NCBI GenBank assembly: GCA_002408085.1
Contig: DHQL01000011.1
Location: 124,001 to 188,000 of the forward strand
From: Spirochaeta sp. UBA5339
GTDB taxonomy: Bacteria > Spirochaetota > Spirochaetia > DSM-2461
Direction: 5' to 3'
DNA: 64,000 bases
This document shows, in pieces, positions 8,595-17,811 of the stretch. The position numbers and the translations under genes were made by a program. The notes beneath the pieces are model-generated. The model did not search any database. It saw only the letters and a program-made list of their open reading frames with translations, and was not told the origin of the DNA. Position 1 is the first letter of the stretch. Each line of letters begins with the position of its first letter.

Positions 8595-8619
8595 TTGACA
8601 TTTTTGCAAATAATGTCAA
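8595..8619. promoter_or_regulatory. Inverted repeat overlapping a -35 box upstream of the carboxylase gene
   Basis: TTGACAT (8595-8601) and ATGTCAA (8613-8619) are perfect 7-bp arms 11 bases apart, with TTTGCAAA near the centre. The left arm contains a consensus TTGACA -35 element; the matching -10 would be the weak AAAATA at 8618-8623. This looks like a repressor or activator site for the biotin carboxylase gene, which begins 63 bases on. Confidence 0.45.
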
Positions 8620-8682
8620 AATAAAGAGAGATAAACGAACCGCCCTTCAGGGGCGACCCTTATCGAAGAAAAAGGAAGGTAT

Positions 8683-11600
8683 ATGGTAATCCTTAAAGAC
8701 AATGCAAGAATCGGAATCATCAACAGGGGCGAAGCAGCCCTTCGTTTTATCAGAGCTGTGAAGGAGTACAACTCCCTTCATGGAACCGAGCTGAAAACAG
8801 TTGCCTTTTACATACAGGCCGAAGAGGACGCCCCCTTTGTAAAGATGGCGGACGATGTTCTTCTTCTGTCGGACCTTCCCGATTTTCCGGGAAAACAGAA
8901 ATCCCCCTATCTGGACCACGAACTGATGATCCAGGGGATTCAGTCCAAAAACTGCGACGCCATCTGGGTGGGCTGGGGATTCGTCTCCGAAGATGCCCCC
9001 TTTGTAGAGAAGATAGAGAAACTGGGAATAACCTTTATGGGTCCCTCCGCAGAGGCTATGGCCGTTCTGGGAGACAAGATCCAGGCCAAGGACCTTGCCG
9101 AATCCGCTGATGTTCCCATCCTTCCCTGGAGCCGCCGGGCGGTAAAGGATCTTGAAGACGCCGAAAAGATCTCCCTTGAGATCGGCTACCCTGTTATCGT
9201 CAAGGCTTCCAATGCCGGCGGTGGACGGGGAATCCGTTTTGTCAGAACCCCTGAGGAACTGGCACCCCAATTCAAGTCGGCCCGTGAGGAGACCTTAAGG
9301 ATCACCGGAAACGATATAGTCTTTATCGAGGCCCTGGTAGAAAGGGGACGCCACCTTGAGGTTCAGTGTCTGGCCGACAGCCACGGCACCGTCAACACCT
9401 TCGGCGTAAGAGACTGTTCTGTACAGAGAAAGAACCAGAAGATAATCGAAGAAACTCCCCCTGTAGGTCTGCCCGCTGATGTCCTGAAGGGTATGGAAGA
9501 GGCAGCAGAACGCCTGATCAAGGCCGCCGACTATGTGGGTGCCGGTACAGTGGAGTACCTCTACGACCTGAACCGTCAGGAGTACTACTTTATGGAGGTG
9601 AATACCCGTCTTCAGGTTGAGCATCCCATTACCGAGACCCTCTACTCTGTGGACCTTGTAAAGGGACAGATTGATGTGGCCAGGGGAAAGACCGTTGACC
9701 TGAGAGACCGGACTCCCAACGGCGCCGTTGCCGAGGTCCGCCTCAATGCCGAAGATCCCGACCGGGACTTCAGCCCCGCTCCGGGCTATGTAAAACTCTT
9801 CCGTGCCCCCGCGGGACCCGGAATCCGTGTAGATTCCGGTATTGAAGAGGGAAGCGAAATACCCTCTGACTTCGACTCCATGGTGGCCAAGATCATTGCT
9901 CATGCGCCGACACGTCCCGAGGCCCTGGCCCGTCTGGAACAGGCCCTGAATGCCCTTAAGATCAATATCCATAACGGAACCACCAACAGGGCCTTCCTGC
10001 TGGAACTCCTGAACCTTAAGGAGATCAAGGCGGGAGGTGTTCATACAGGATTTGTAGAAGCCCTTCTGGAAGAAAGACAGGTCACCGGACAGGATGACAA
10101 GACAAGGGCTGCCCTACTGGCGGGAGCCGTTGAGCTCTACAACCAGCAGTTCAGCACCGACTTTCTCAACTTTGAGGAGCAGATCAACCGCATAGGCCGT
10201 CCCAGAGGTCTGGGAGACTCCTCGGGATATGAGATTAATCTGGCCACCGGCGGCAACGGATATAAATTCCAGGTCCGCCGTGTGGACAACGAGAGCTACC
10301 ATATAGCTTACGAAGGTCAGGAGATAGTCTGCAGCTACCGCAAGGGAGCCCAGGAATCACTGCTTATATATAACGGAAAACGCTATAACATACTTATGGT
10401 CAACCGTGCCGATATGCTTCAGTGCGAGGTGGACGGCTACCCTGTAATGCTGGAGAGCGACTCCGGGGGTGCTGTAAAGTCCCCTTCCCCTGCCATCGTG
10501 CTCTCCCTGCAGTGCAAGGAGGGAGACCGTGTGAAGAAGGGTGATGTTCTTGTGGTTCTGGAAGCCATGAAGATGGAGATGCTTGTGGAATCCCCCGGTG
10601 ACGGCGTGATCAGCGAGATCTGCGTCTCCGACGGTGCCCAGATAACGGCGGGCCAGCCCCTTGTAATGATGGATATGGGAGAGGAAAGCGAAGAGGAAGA
10701 CTCCAGCGCCGCAGAGGCGGTCAGCTTCCCTGTCAGCGAAGAGAGTGTCACCGACCGGACCGAAAGAATGATTACCGAACTGGACGCCCTGTTCAGAGGA
10801 TATGACTACGGAAATGCCGCTGGCTACGCCTTCAGCAGCATTGTCAGTCATCTGGACAAAAACCCCGACCAAATGTCCCGGGTCATCGATCCCCTGATGC
10901 GGGTTCTGGGCTGTTTTACAGCCGTAGAGAAGCTCTTTACCACCATCGAGGTAAGCTCCGAAAGCTTTGCCCGTCCCGTCAGCTATCAGGAGATGCTGAC
11001 CCACTACTTCCTCAGACATGATGAGAAGAAAAAGGGACTCCCCGAAGAGTTTATCAGGGACCTTGAGGCCTGTACCGCCTACTATCACTCAGAAGATGCT
11101 GGGAAGGCCGAACGTGACCGGGCCCTTTACAGAATATTCCAGTCCCATGACCGCCTGGGCAGCAAGCTTGCGGTACTGAAGAAGATCTTCTTTGCCCTCA
11201 AGGACCTGGAAATCCCCGAGGAGCGGCTGAATGAGTTTTCTGCCCTTATCTCAGACATTGTGGAACTGACCCAGACCAAAGATCCCTCCACCGCCGACGC
11301 GGCCCTCTATGCCCGGTACAAGATCATTGACGCCCGGGTAATCCAGGAGATCAGAGCCCGTCAGAGCCGCGCCATCAACAGCATGATGGAGAAGATGACC
11401 GAAGAGGGTGCCTCCAAGAAGAAGATCGACGAGGATATGCAGACCATTATCGATTCCTCAGCCGAGATTATGGACTCCCTCTGTGTCCTGGCCCTGAGCG
11501 GGGACAAGAGACACAGGGCTCTGGGAGTGGAAGCTCTGGGCCGTAGAATGAACCGGGACCGGGACTTCAATACAGGAAAAATCGTTGAGGGCGGAAAGTA

Positions 11601-14178
11601 CACCGCCTACTACTGTGAGAGCCGGAACCTGGACCACGATGTGGTTCACCGCAATATCACCACCGCCGTAAAAGAGTCGGACCTTGACAGGAGTATCGTA
11701 AAGGATCTGGCAGAGCTCTGCGGCAGCGGGGATGAGAAGATCAAGATCAACTGTCTGATAATCTCAGATCGCCCCGCGGATACGGACTATCTGAACCAGG
11801 CTCCCTGGGAGGTTGATGAGAGGGTTGAGGCCTTCCGGATCGGATGGTTCTGCCCCGATGAGGCCAAATTCTACAGAAGTTATGAAAACAAAGAGGGAAA
11901 GTGGGAGGAGAACCTTCTCTACAGAGGCTTCAATCCCCTGGAGTTCAGAGAACTCCGGATCATCCGGCTGAAGAACTTCACCCACAAGATTCTCTACAAG
12001 ACCGATACAGTAACCCTTCTGGAGTCAGTGGAGAAGGATAATCCCAGGGACAAGAGACTCTTCGCCCTGGGCCGGTTCTCGGACCCCAAACCCGAGTGGG
12101 AGGGAGACAGCATCAACCGTATGGTCATGTTTGAGTCGGTCTTTATGGACTGCGTCTCCGCCATGCGGGCCGTACAGGCCAGGTACAAGTTCCGCCTTCA
12201 GTGGAACAGGATCATCCTCCACAACCGCTCACTGCAGAACCTGAAGCTTCAGCAGATGCAGGACTACGGAAAGAAGATTATCCCCATGACCCACGATCTG
12301 GGTCTGGAAAAGGTTACAGTCTATACACGGCGCAAGAGATGGAGCGAGGACTCTGTAAGAGAGCATGAACTGATCATGTCCAATATCTCCCAGGATCAGT
12401 TCACCATGAGAAGCCGCAGGCCCAAGGACACACCCCTGGTTACCCAGGACAGCTACACCGGCAAGGTCGTCCGTGCCCGTCAGCGGAACATGGTCTACCC
12501 CTATGAGTTCCTGAAGATGGTAACCTACGCCGGACTCCCCCTCTACAAGGGTTTCCCCCGTGGAGAGTTCGAAGAGTACGATATCGAGATGAAGGCCGAC
12601 GGAACATCAAAGCCCGTCTCAGTCAAAAACAGGGAGTACGGACTGAACGAGGCCAACGCGGTCTTCGGACTGATCCGCCACCCCCATCCCGACCAGAAGA
12701 GTCAGCTGGAGCGGGTCATCATCCTCTCTGATCCAACAAAGGACCTTGGTTCCCTGTCTGAGCCCGAGTGCCGAAGGGTGATCGCCGCCCTGGATCTGGC
12801 CGAGGAGAGAGACATTCCCGTTGAGTGGCTCCCGGTATCATCGGGTGCCAAGATCGATATGGAGACCGGTACGGAGAACCTGGACTGGACCGCATCGGCC
12901 CTGCAGAGAATTATCCGTTTTACCCAGAAGGGCGGTGAGATCAATATCATAGTTCCCGGCGTCAACGTCGGGGCCCAGTCCTACTGGAACGCCGAGTCCA
13001 CCATGCTGATGCACACCCGGGGACTTCTGATTATGACAGACGACGCCTCCATGCTCCTTACAGGAAAACGGGCCCTGGACTTCTCGGGCTCCGTATCGGG
13101 AGAGACCAACCTGGATATCGGAGGGGCCGAGAAGATTATGGCCCCCAACGGCCAGTCTCAGGTCAGAGCCCGGAACCTGGCCGAAGCCTACTCCATCCTT
13201 CTTGACCACTACAGCTACACCTACAGGGCATCGGGCGAAGCCTGGCCTCCCCGGATGGAGTCAGGAGACCCTGCGGACAGAGATATTACAAAAGAGAAAT
13301 ACAACGACTTCCTTGACCAGGGATTCACCACCATCGGCGACATCTTCAGCATGGAGAAAAACCCCGAGCGGAAGAAGCCCTTCGATATCCGCCAGGTGAT
13401 GCAGTCAGTTATCGACCGGGACGCCGGCTACTTCGAGCGCTGGCAGCGGATGAAGGACGCCGACACCTCCATTATCTGGGAGACCAGGGTGGGCGGTATC
13501 GCCACTGGTATGATCGGAATCGAGAGCAGGCCCCTGAACAGAATGGGCGCCATTCCCCATGACGGCCCCGAGATGTGGACCGGGGGAACTCTCTTTCCCC
13601 AGTCCTCCAAGAAGGTGGCCCGGGGAATCAACTCCTTTTCCGGAAGGATGCCCCTTATCATTATGGCCAACCTGTCGGGATTCGACGGCTCCCCCGAGAG
13701 CCTGAGGAACCTGCAGCTGGAGTACGGCGCCGAGATCGGACGGGCCATTGTGAACTTCAAGGGACCCATCGCCTTCCTGGTTGTGGCCCGGTACCACGGA
13801 GGAGCCTATGTTGTCTTCTCCAAGGCCCTGAACCCCAACCTAAGAGCGGCGGCCCTGGAGGGCTCCTTCGCCTCTGTTCTGGGTGGAGCTCCCGCCGCAG
13901 CGGTTGTTTTCCCCCGGGAGGTGAAGCAGGAGACCTTCAGCGATCCGAGAATTACCGATATGCTGGACTGCCTGAACAGGGGAAGCTGCTCCCAGAGGGA
14001 GTATGATGAACTGTTCAGCAAGGTCTACAACGAGAAACAGACCGCACTGGGCCAGAAGTTTGACAGTATTCACTGTGTACAGAGGGCCAAAGAAGTGGGC
14101 TCCATCGACGATATCGTCAAGCCCGCGGAGATCCGGCCCTACCTGATCCGGACCATAGAGAATGGTATGAAGGCCTGA
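8683..14178 (+). CDS. Single-chain biotin-dependent acyl-CoA carboxylase (BC-BCCP-central-CT)
   Basis: This 1831-aa enzyme should carboxylate an acyl-CoA (acetyl-CoA, giving malonyl-CoA for fatty-acid synthesis, is the first guess). The start follows a strong AAGGAAGG SD. Domains: biotin carboxylase at about 1-470, with a glycine-rich ATP loop (NAGGGRGIRF) and EVNTRLQVEHPITE; biotin carrier at about 600-670, with the biotinyl lysine K630 in EAMKMEM; a long middle region at about 680-1250 with no motif I can name; and carboxyltransferase at about 1270-1800. The last part has a beta-like half (LTGKRALDFSGSVSGE) and an alpha-like half (ANLSGFDGSPESLRNL, ARYHGGAYVV). This order and the CT wording resemble eukaryotic ACC more than the split AccABCD enzyme. 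Propionyl- or longer-chain CoA substrates remain possible. Confidence 0.9.
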   Translation: MVILKDNARIGIINRGEAALRFIRAVKEYNSLHGTELKTVAFYIQAEEDAPFVKMADDVLLLSDLPDFPGKQKSPYLDHELMIQGIQSKNCDAIWVGWGFVSEDAPFVEKIEKLGITFMGPSAEAMAVLGDKIQAKDLAESADVPILPWSRRAVKDLEDAEKISLEIGYPVIVKASNAGGGRGIRFVRTPEELAPQFKSAREETLRITGNDIVFIEALVERGRHLEVQCLADSHGTVNTFGVRDCSVQRKNQKIIEETPPVGLPADVLKGMEEAAERLIKAADYVGAGTVEYLYDLNRQEYYFMEVNTRLQVEHPITETLYSVDLVKGQIDVARGKTVDLRDRTPNGAVAEVRLNAEDPDRDFSPAPGYVKLFRAPAGPGIRVDSGIEEGSEIPSDFDSMVAKIIAHAPTRPEALARLEQALNALKINIHNGTTNRAFLLELLNLKEIKAGGVHTGFVEALLEERQVTGQDDKTRAALLAGAVELYNQQFSTDFLNFEEQINRIGRPRGLGDSSGYEINLATGGNGYKFQVRRVDNESYHIAYEGQEIVCSYRKGAQESLLIYNGKRYNILMVNRADMLQCEVDGYPVMLESDSGGAVKSPSPAIVLSLQCKEGDRVKKGDVLVVLEAMKMEMLVESPGDGVISEICVSDGAQITAGQPLVMMDMGEESEEEDSSAAEAVSFPVSEESVTDRTERMITELDALFRGYDYGNAAGYAFSSIVSHLDKNPDQMSRVIDPLMRVLGCFTAVEKLFTTIEVSSESFARPVSYQEMLTHYFLRHDEKKKGLPEEFIRDLEACTAYYHSEDAGKAERDRALYRIFQSHDRLGSKLAVLKKIFFALKDLEIPEERLNEFSALISDIVELTQTKDPSTADAALYARYKIIDARVIQEIRARQSRAINSMMEKMTEEGASKKKIDEDMQTIIDSSAEIMDSLCVLALSGDKRHRALGVEALGRRMNRDRDFNTGKIVEGGKYTAYYCESRNLDHDVVHRNITTAVKESDLDRSIVKDLAELCGSGDEKIKINCLIISDRPADTDYLNQAPWEVDERVEAFRIGWFCPDEAKFYRSYENKEGKWEENLLYRGFNPLEFRELRIIRLKNFTHKILYKTDTVTLLESVEKDNPRDKRLFALGRFSDPKPEWEGDSINRMVMFESVFMDCVSAMRAVQARYKFRLQWNRIILHNRSLQNLKLQQMQDYGKKIIPMTHDLGLEKVTVYTRRKRWSEDSVREHELIMSNISQDQFTMRSRRPKDTPLVTQDSYTGKVVRARQRNMVYPYEFLKMVTYAGLPLYKGFPRGEFEEYDIEMKADGTSKPVSVKNREYGLNEANAVFGLIRHPHPDQKSQLERVIILSDPTKDLGSLSEPECRRVIAALDLAEERDIPVEWLPVSSGAKIDMETGTENLDWTASALQRIIRFTQKGGEINIIVPGVNVGAQSYWNAESTMLMHTRGLLIMTDDASMLLTGKRALDFSGSVSGETNLDIGGAEKIMAPNGQSQVRARNLAEAYSILLDHYSYTYRASGEAWPPRMESGDPADRDITKEKYNDFLDQGFTTIGDIFSMEKNPERKKPFDIRQVMQSVIDRDAGYFERWQRMKDADTSIIWETRVGGIATGMIGIESRPLNRMGAIPHDGPEMWTGGTLFPQSSKKVARGINSFSGRMPLIIMANLSGFDGSPESLRNLQLEYGAEIGRAIVNFKGPIAFLVVARYHGGAYVVFSKALNPNLRAAALEGSFASVLGGAPAAAVVFPREVKQETFSDPRITDMLDCLNRGSCSQREYDELFSKVYNEKQTALGQKFDSIHCVQRAKEVGSIDDIVKPAEIRPYLIRTIENGMKA

Positions 14179-14253
14179 TAGATAGAATCTGCCGCCCGGT
14201 CCTCTCTGACGAGGGGGCCGGAACAACAGAAAGTCTCAAATAGAATCACAATG

Positions 14254-14294
14254 AGCCCCGGAAGCCGGCAGAGATGCGGAACCGGGGCTTTTTA
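14254..14294 (+). terminator. Terminator of the carboxylase gene
   Basis: AGCCCCGG (14254-14261) and CCGGGGCT (14282-14289) form a perfect 8-bp stem with a 20-base loop, followed by TTTTTAT. Confidence 0.75.
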
Positions 14295-14462
14295 TGCTCC
14301 TTACGTAAAAACTGAGCCGCCATCAGGAAAATCACGATATAATCTCTTATAATTCTCAGATAGAACCGTCTGATGGTTCGGCTGAAAATGCGGAATACCG
14401 GTGGTATAAGATAAAAAGAAAAAAATATTGATAAAAAAAAATCGAAATTCCTTGATCGGTCC

Positions 14463-14490
14463 ATCAATATATGTTATTCAATATATTGAT
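14463..14490. promoter_or_regulatory. AT-rich 10-bp inverted repeat upstream of the CoA-disulfide reductase fusion
   Basis: ATCAATATAT (14463-14472) and ATATATTGAT (14481-14490) are perfect arms with an 8-base spacer, 46 bases before the ATG. AT-rich palindromes of this kind are bound by ArsR-type persulfide sensors (BigR/SqrR group) in front of sulfur-handling genes. That assignment is inference; no regulator gene is adjacent. Confidence 0.45.
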
Positions 14491-14535
14491 TAAAATATAT
14501 TTATGCAGATAGAACCTTGAATAAGGAGTAATGAA

Positions 14536-17022
14536 ATGAAAGTACTGATCATCGGCGGTGTTGCCGGGGGAGCAACCACAGCGGCCCGCCTGAGAAGACT
14601 GGACGAGAAAGCGGAAATTACGATTTTTGAGCGGGGAGCCTATATCTCCTACGCCAACTGCGGCCTGCCCTACTATATCGGCGGAACCATTGCCGACAGG
14701 GACAGACTCTTTGTACAGACCCCGGAGAGCTTTTCGGAGCTTCTCAATGTTACGGTCAAGGTGAAACACGAAGTTATCGCCATTAATAAAGACCGGAACA
14801 CCATCTCCGTAAAGAATCTGGATACGGAGGAGATCAAGGAAGAGGCCTACGACAAGCTGGTCCTCTCTCCCGGAGCAGAGCCCCTGAAACCCGGAATCCC
14901 CGGAATTGATTCAGACAGGATTTTCACCCTTAGAAATGTTCCCGACACAGACGCCATAAAGTCATTTGTTGAAGAGAAGAAACCCAGACGGGCCGTCATT
15001 ATCGGCGCCGGTTTTATCGGTCTCGAGATGGCCGAAAACCTCCATGACATGGGCATCTTCGTCACCATCGTCGAAGCGGCGGAACAGGTAATGAATATTC
15101 TGGACTATGAGATGGCCGCCGAGGTCCATCAGCATCTGAAGGTAAAGGGTGTGGAGTTCTACCTGAAAGACGGCGTCTCCTCCTTTACAGACAAGGACGA
15201 CAGCGTTCATATCGCCCTGCAGAGCGGCAAGGTGATCGAAGCCGACCTGATCATCCTCTCCATCGGTGTACGCCCCGACGTCAAACTCGCCTCGGATGCG
15301 GGGCTTGAGATCGGATCTACCGGCGGAATCAAGATCAACAAGAACCTCCTTACAAGCGATGAGAATATCTATGCCCTGGGAGATGCCACCGAGTATCCCA
15401 ACCCCATTACAGGAGACCCCCTGAGGGTTCCCCTGGCAGGTCCCGCCAACAAGCAGGGCCGAATGGTTGCAGACAATATTATCGAAGGCAACAAGAGAGA
15501 GTACCGGGGAACCATCGCCACGGGTATTGCCAAGGTCTTCGACCTGACAGTTGCCTCCACCGGCCTTTCAGAGAAGCAGCTTGACCGGATGGGCAAGGTG
15601 AAGGGAAAGGACTACCGCTCCCTGGTGATCCACGCCACATCACACGCCGGTTACTACCCTGAAGCGGACCCCATGACCATCAAGGCGATCTTCAGTGATG
15701 ACCGCAAACTCCTTGGAGCCCAGATCGTAGGTTACAGCGGCGTTGACAAGAGAATAGACCTCTTTGCGGTAATCCTCGGAAATGCCGGAACCATCGACGA
15801 CCTCCAGGAGATTGAACACGCTTACGCTCCCCCCTTCTCCTCAGCCAAGGACCCCGTCAATATCGCCGGTTTTGTGGCCGAGAACATCCTCAACGGTTCA
15901 TCAAAGCACCTCTGCTGGAACGAACTGCAGAACATCCCCAGAGACGAACTCTTTCTGGTGGATGTACGTACAGAGGACGAGTACGGCATCGAGCACCTGG
16001 ACGGCGCCGTAAATATTCCGCTGCCCTCCATCCGCAGCAGGATCGCCGAGTTCCCCAGAGACAAAAAGATTGTTCTCTACTGCGGTGTGGGCAAGAGAGC
16101 CTACTTCGGAGAGAGAGTTCTCCGTCAGGAGGGCTTTGACAACCTCTACAACCTCTCGGGAGGTATGAAGACCTACAGCCTCTCCACCCAGAAGCAGAGC
16201 AACGAGGATATCTTCGAGAAGGACTTTATCGGACACGATGACAATATCTACCAGGCTGATCCCGATGCCCATAAGAACGAAGGACCCGTAAAGACCATTC
16301 TGGTTGACGCCTGCGGCCTCCAGTGTCCCGGTCCCGTTCTGAAACTGAAAGAGGAGATGGAGAAGATCAATCCCGGCGAACTCCTTCAGGAGACCGCTAC
16401 AGACCCCGGATTCGCCAGAGATGTACACGCCTGGGCCAAGATGACGGGCAACCAGGTTATCTCGGTAGAGCAGAACGGCCCCCGGGTCATCGCCACCATC
16501 AAGAAGGGCGGAGCTCCCGTATCGGGAAGAGCCGGAGGCGCCGGTCCCCAGAAGGGAACCAGCCTGATCCTCTTCTCAGACGATATGGACAAGGCCCTGG
16601 CCTCAATGGTTATCGCCAACGGTGCCATCAGTGCGGGAAAGGAAGTAACCATCTTCTTTACCTTCTGGGGCCTCAGCTTCCTGAAGAAGCACAAGAAACC
16701 CAGAGGTGTTAAAAAGGACATTATGGGTAAAATGTTCGGCATGATGCTTCCCGACAACAGCAGCAAGCTTGCCCTCTCCAAGATGAATATGGGAGGCATG
16801 GGCTCCTTTATGATGAAGAAGAGAATGAAGGCCCTGGGCATCGACTCTCTGGAGGAGATGTTCGCCACAGCCATGAAAAACGGGATACGCCTTGTGGCCT
16901 GTCAGATGTCCATGGACGTGATGGGTGTGAAGGAAGAGGAGCTGATCGACGGTGTTGAGATCGGAGGAGTCGCCTCCTTCCTGGGCGCCGCCGAAGAGTC
17001 CCAGACCAGCATGTTTATCTAA
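14536..17022 (+). CDS. CoA-disulfide reductase / rhodanese / TusA / DsrE-like four-domain fusion
   Basis: This 828-aa protein joins four sulfur-handling modules. Residues about 1-450 are a CoA-disulfide or CoA-persulfide reductase: the FAD motif IIGGVAGGATTAARLR, the single redox cysteine C42 in SYANCGLPYY, the NAD(P)H motif IIGAGFIGLEMAEN and a dimerisation domain. Residues about 460-555 are a rhodanese with C516 in LYCGVGKR. Residues about 585-660 are a TusA domain with C597 in the CPGP motif. Residues about 675-828 are a DsrE/F-like domain with a methionine-rich middle. The likely job is taking sulfane sulfur from persulfides or CoA-SSH and relaying it between cysteines while spending NAD(P)H. 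The protein should be cytoplasmic. The ATG has AAGGAG eight bases upstream, and a terminator follows. Confidence 0.93.
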   Translation: MKVLIIGGVAGGATTAARLRRLDEKAEITIFERGAYISYANCGLPYYIGGTIADRDRLFVQTPESFSELLNVTVKVKHEVIAINKDRNTISVKNLDTEEIKEEAYDKLVLSPGAEPLKPGIPGIDSDRIFTLRNVPDTDAIKSFVEEKKPRRAVIIGAGFIGLEMAENLHDMGIFVTIVEAAEQVMNILDYEMAAEVHQHLKVKGVEFYLKDGVSSFTDKDDSVHIALQSGKVIEADLIILSIGVRPDVKLASDAGLEIGSTGGIKINKNLLTSDENIYALGDATEYPNPITGDPLRVPLAGPANKQGRMVADNIIEGNKREYRGTIATGIAKVFDLTVASTGLSEKQLDRMGKVKGKDYRSLVIHATSHAGYYPEADPMTIKAIFSDDRKLLGAQIVGYSGVDKRIDLFAVILGNAGTIDDLQEIEHAYAPPFSSAKDPVNIAGFVAENILNGSSKHLCWNELQNIPRDELFLVDVRTEDEYGIEHLDGAVNIPLPSIRSRIAEFPRDKKIVLYCGVGKRAYFGERVLRQEGFDNLYNLSGGMKTYSLSTQKQSNEDIFEKDFIGHDDNIYQADPDAHKNEGPVKTILVDACGLQCPGPVLKLKEEMEKINPGELLQETATDPGFARDVHAWAKMTGNQVISVEQNGPRVIATIKKGGAPVSGRAGGAGPQKGTSLILFSDDMDKALASMVIANGAISAGKEVTIFFTFWGLSFLKKHKKPRGVKKDIMGKMFGMMLPDNSSKLALSKMNMGGMGSFMMKKRMKALGIDSLEEMFATAMKNGIRLVACQMSMDVMGVKEEELIDGVEIGGVASFLGAAEESQTSMFI

Positions 17023-17061
17023 CTTAAAACAAGCCAGCCTGCCCGGAGATTCCGGACATTG

Positions 17062-17095
17062 GGCCCTTCTTCCGGCGGGAGAGGGGCCTTTTTAT
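17062..17095 (+). terminator. Terminator of the sulfur-fusion gene
   Basis: GGCCCTTC (17062-17069) pairs with GAGGGGCC (17081-17088), with one wobble, then TTTTTATTTAT. The T-run overlaps the last codons of the convergent response regulator. Confidence 0.72.
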
Positions 17096-17796
17096 TTATC
17101 CTTCAGCTCCTCCATATCCTTAATAACATCCAGAAGATCAAACTGCATATCCTGCATATTCTCCGACAGGGTATGAACGGCGGCGGTTAGTTCAGGGTTC
17201 GCCCTTTCATCATAGATTGCATCCAGATCGCTTTTTATCTTTTTCAGTTTCAGAACCTCTTCAGTGTTCAGCAGCTCCTCAAGGTCTTTCAGATAGAGAA
17301 CCAGTTCGGGAATAATGCGAACTGCCCCGTCCAGACGCCCTTCAAGCTCCCTGATCCGTTCCAGTATCATGGGAAGAGTCTGTTCCTGCTTCATCTCCTT
17401 CGATGCAGCCAGGCTTTTCTTCCGCTCAATTTTCTCAAGTATTGCTCTGACCCGGCTCTGAACCTCCTCAGGCTCAAAGGGTTTTACCAGATAGTCGAGA
17501 ACCCCCAGGTGATAGCCCTTGACCACACTCTCCTTGTCGTTCTTGGCAGTCACAAGAATCACCGGCAGGTCCTCGGTTCTTGGACTGCTTCGAATCTGCC
17601 GGCAGACCTCAAACCCGTCCACCTCAGGCATCATAATATCCAGTAGAACCAGATCGGGAAGAGTCTTCTCCAGAATATCCAAAGCCTCCTGACCTCCTGA
17701 GGCAAAACTCAAAGAGTACTCATCGGCGAGCAGGTTCCCGAGTAATTTCAGATTAACCACCGTGTCATCAACAATAAGAAGCCGTTTCTTTTCCAT
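17092..17796 (-). CDS. Response regulator with a helical C-terminal output
   Basis: This 234-aa protein has a receiver domain at residues about 1-125: acidic pair VDD, phospho-acceptor Asp in LVLLDIMMP, Thr in LVTAK and Lys in LVKPF. The rest (about 125-234) is highly charged and predicted helical, partly coiled coil, with no DNA-binding or enzymatic motif that I recognise. It begins 15 bases after the stop of the PAS kinase gene, so the two form an operon and probably a cognate pair. With no known output domain it may act by protein contact or as a phosphorelay intermediate. Confidence 0.88.
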   Translation of the reverse strand: MEKKRLLIVDDTVVNLKLLGNLLADEYSLSFASGGQEALDILEKTLPDLVLLDIMMPEVDGFEVCRQIRSSPRTEDLPVILVTAKNDKESVVKGYHLGVLDYLVKPFEPEEVQSRVRAILEKIERKKSLAASKEMKQEQTLPMILERIRELEGRLDGAVRIIPELVLYLKDLEELLNTEEVLKLKKIKSDLDAIYDERANPELTAAVHTLSENMQDMQFDLLDVIKDMEELKDK

Positions 17797-17811
17797 AGTA
17801 AAATAACCCCT

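Larger units (their letters stand above)
14179..14535. other. Gap between the carboxylase and the sulfur-fusion gene
   Basis: No coding sequence is seen in this 357-base gap. It contains the carboxylase terminator at 14254-14294, then about 240 very AT-rich bases with a 10-bp inverted repeat at 14463-14490 and a leader for the next gene. Confidence 0.6.

Noticed and set aside
9295..11088. Long minus-strand open frames (249 and 243 codons) inside the carboxylase gene
   Set aside because: They lie opposite strongly conserved carboxylase motifs, show low-complexity translation and have no SD. They are shadows of the real frame.
14463..14490. FNR-type site upstream of the sulfur fusion
   Set aside because: FNR boxes read TTGAT-N4-ATCAA; here the half-sites point the other way (ATCAA...TTGAT) with a much longer distance.
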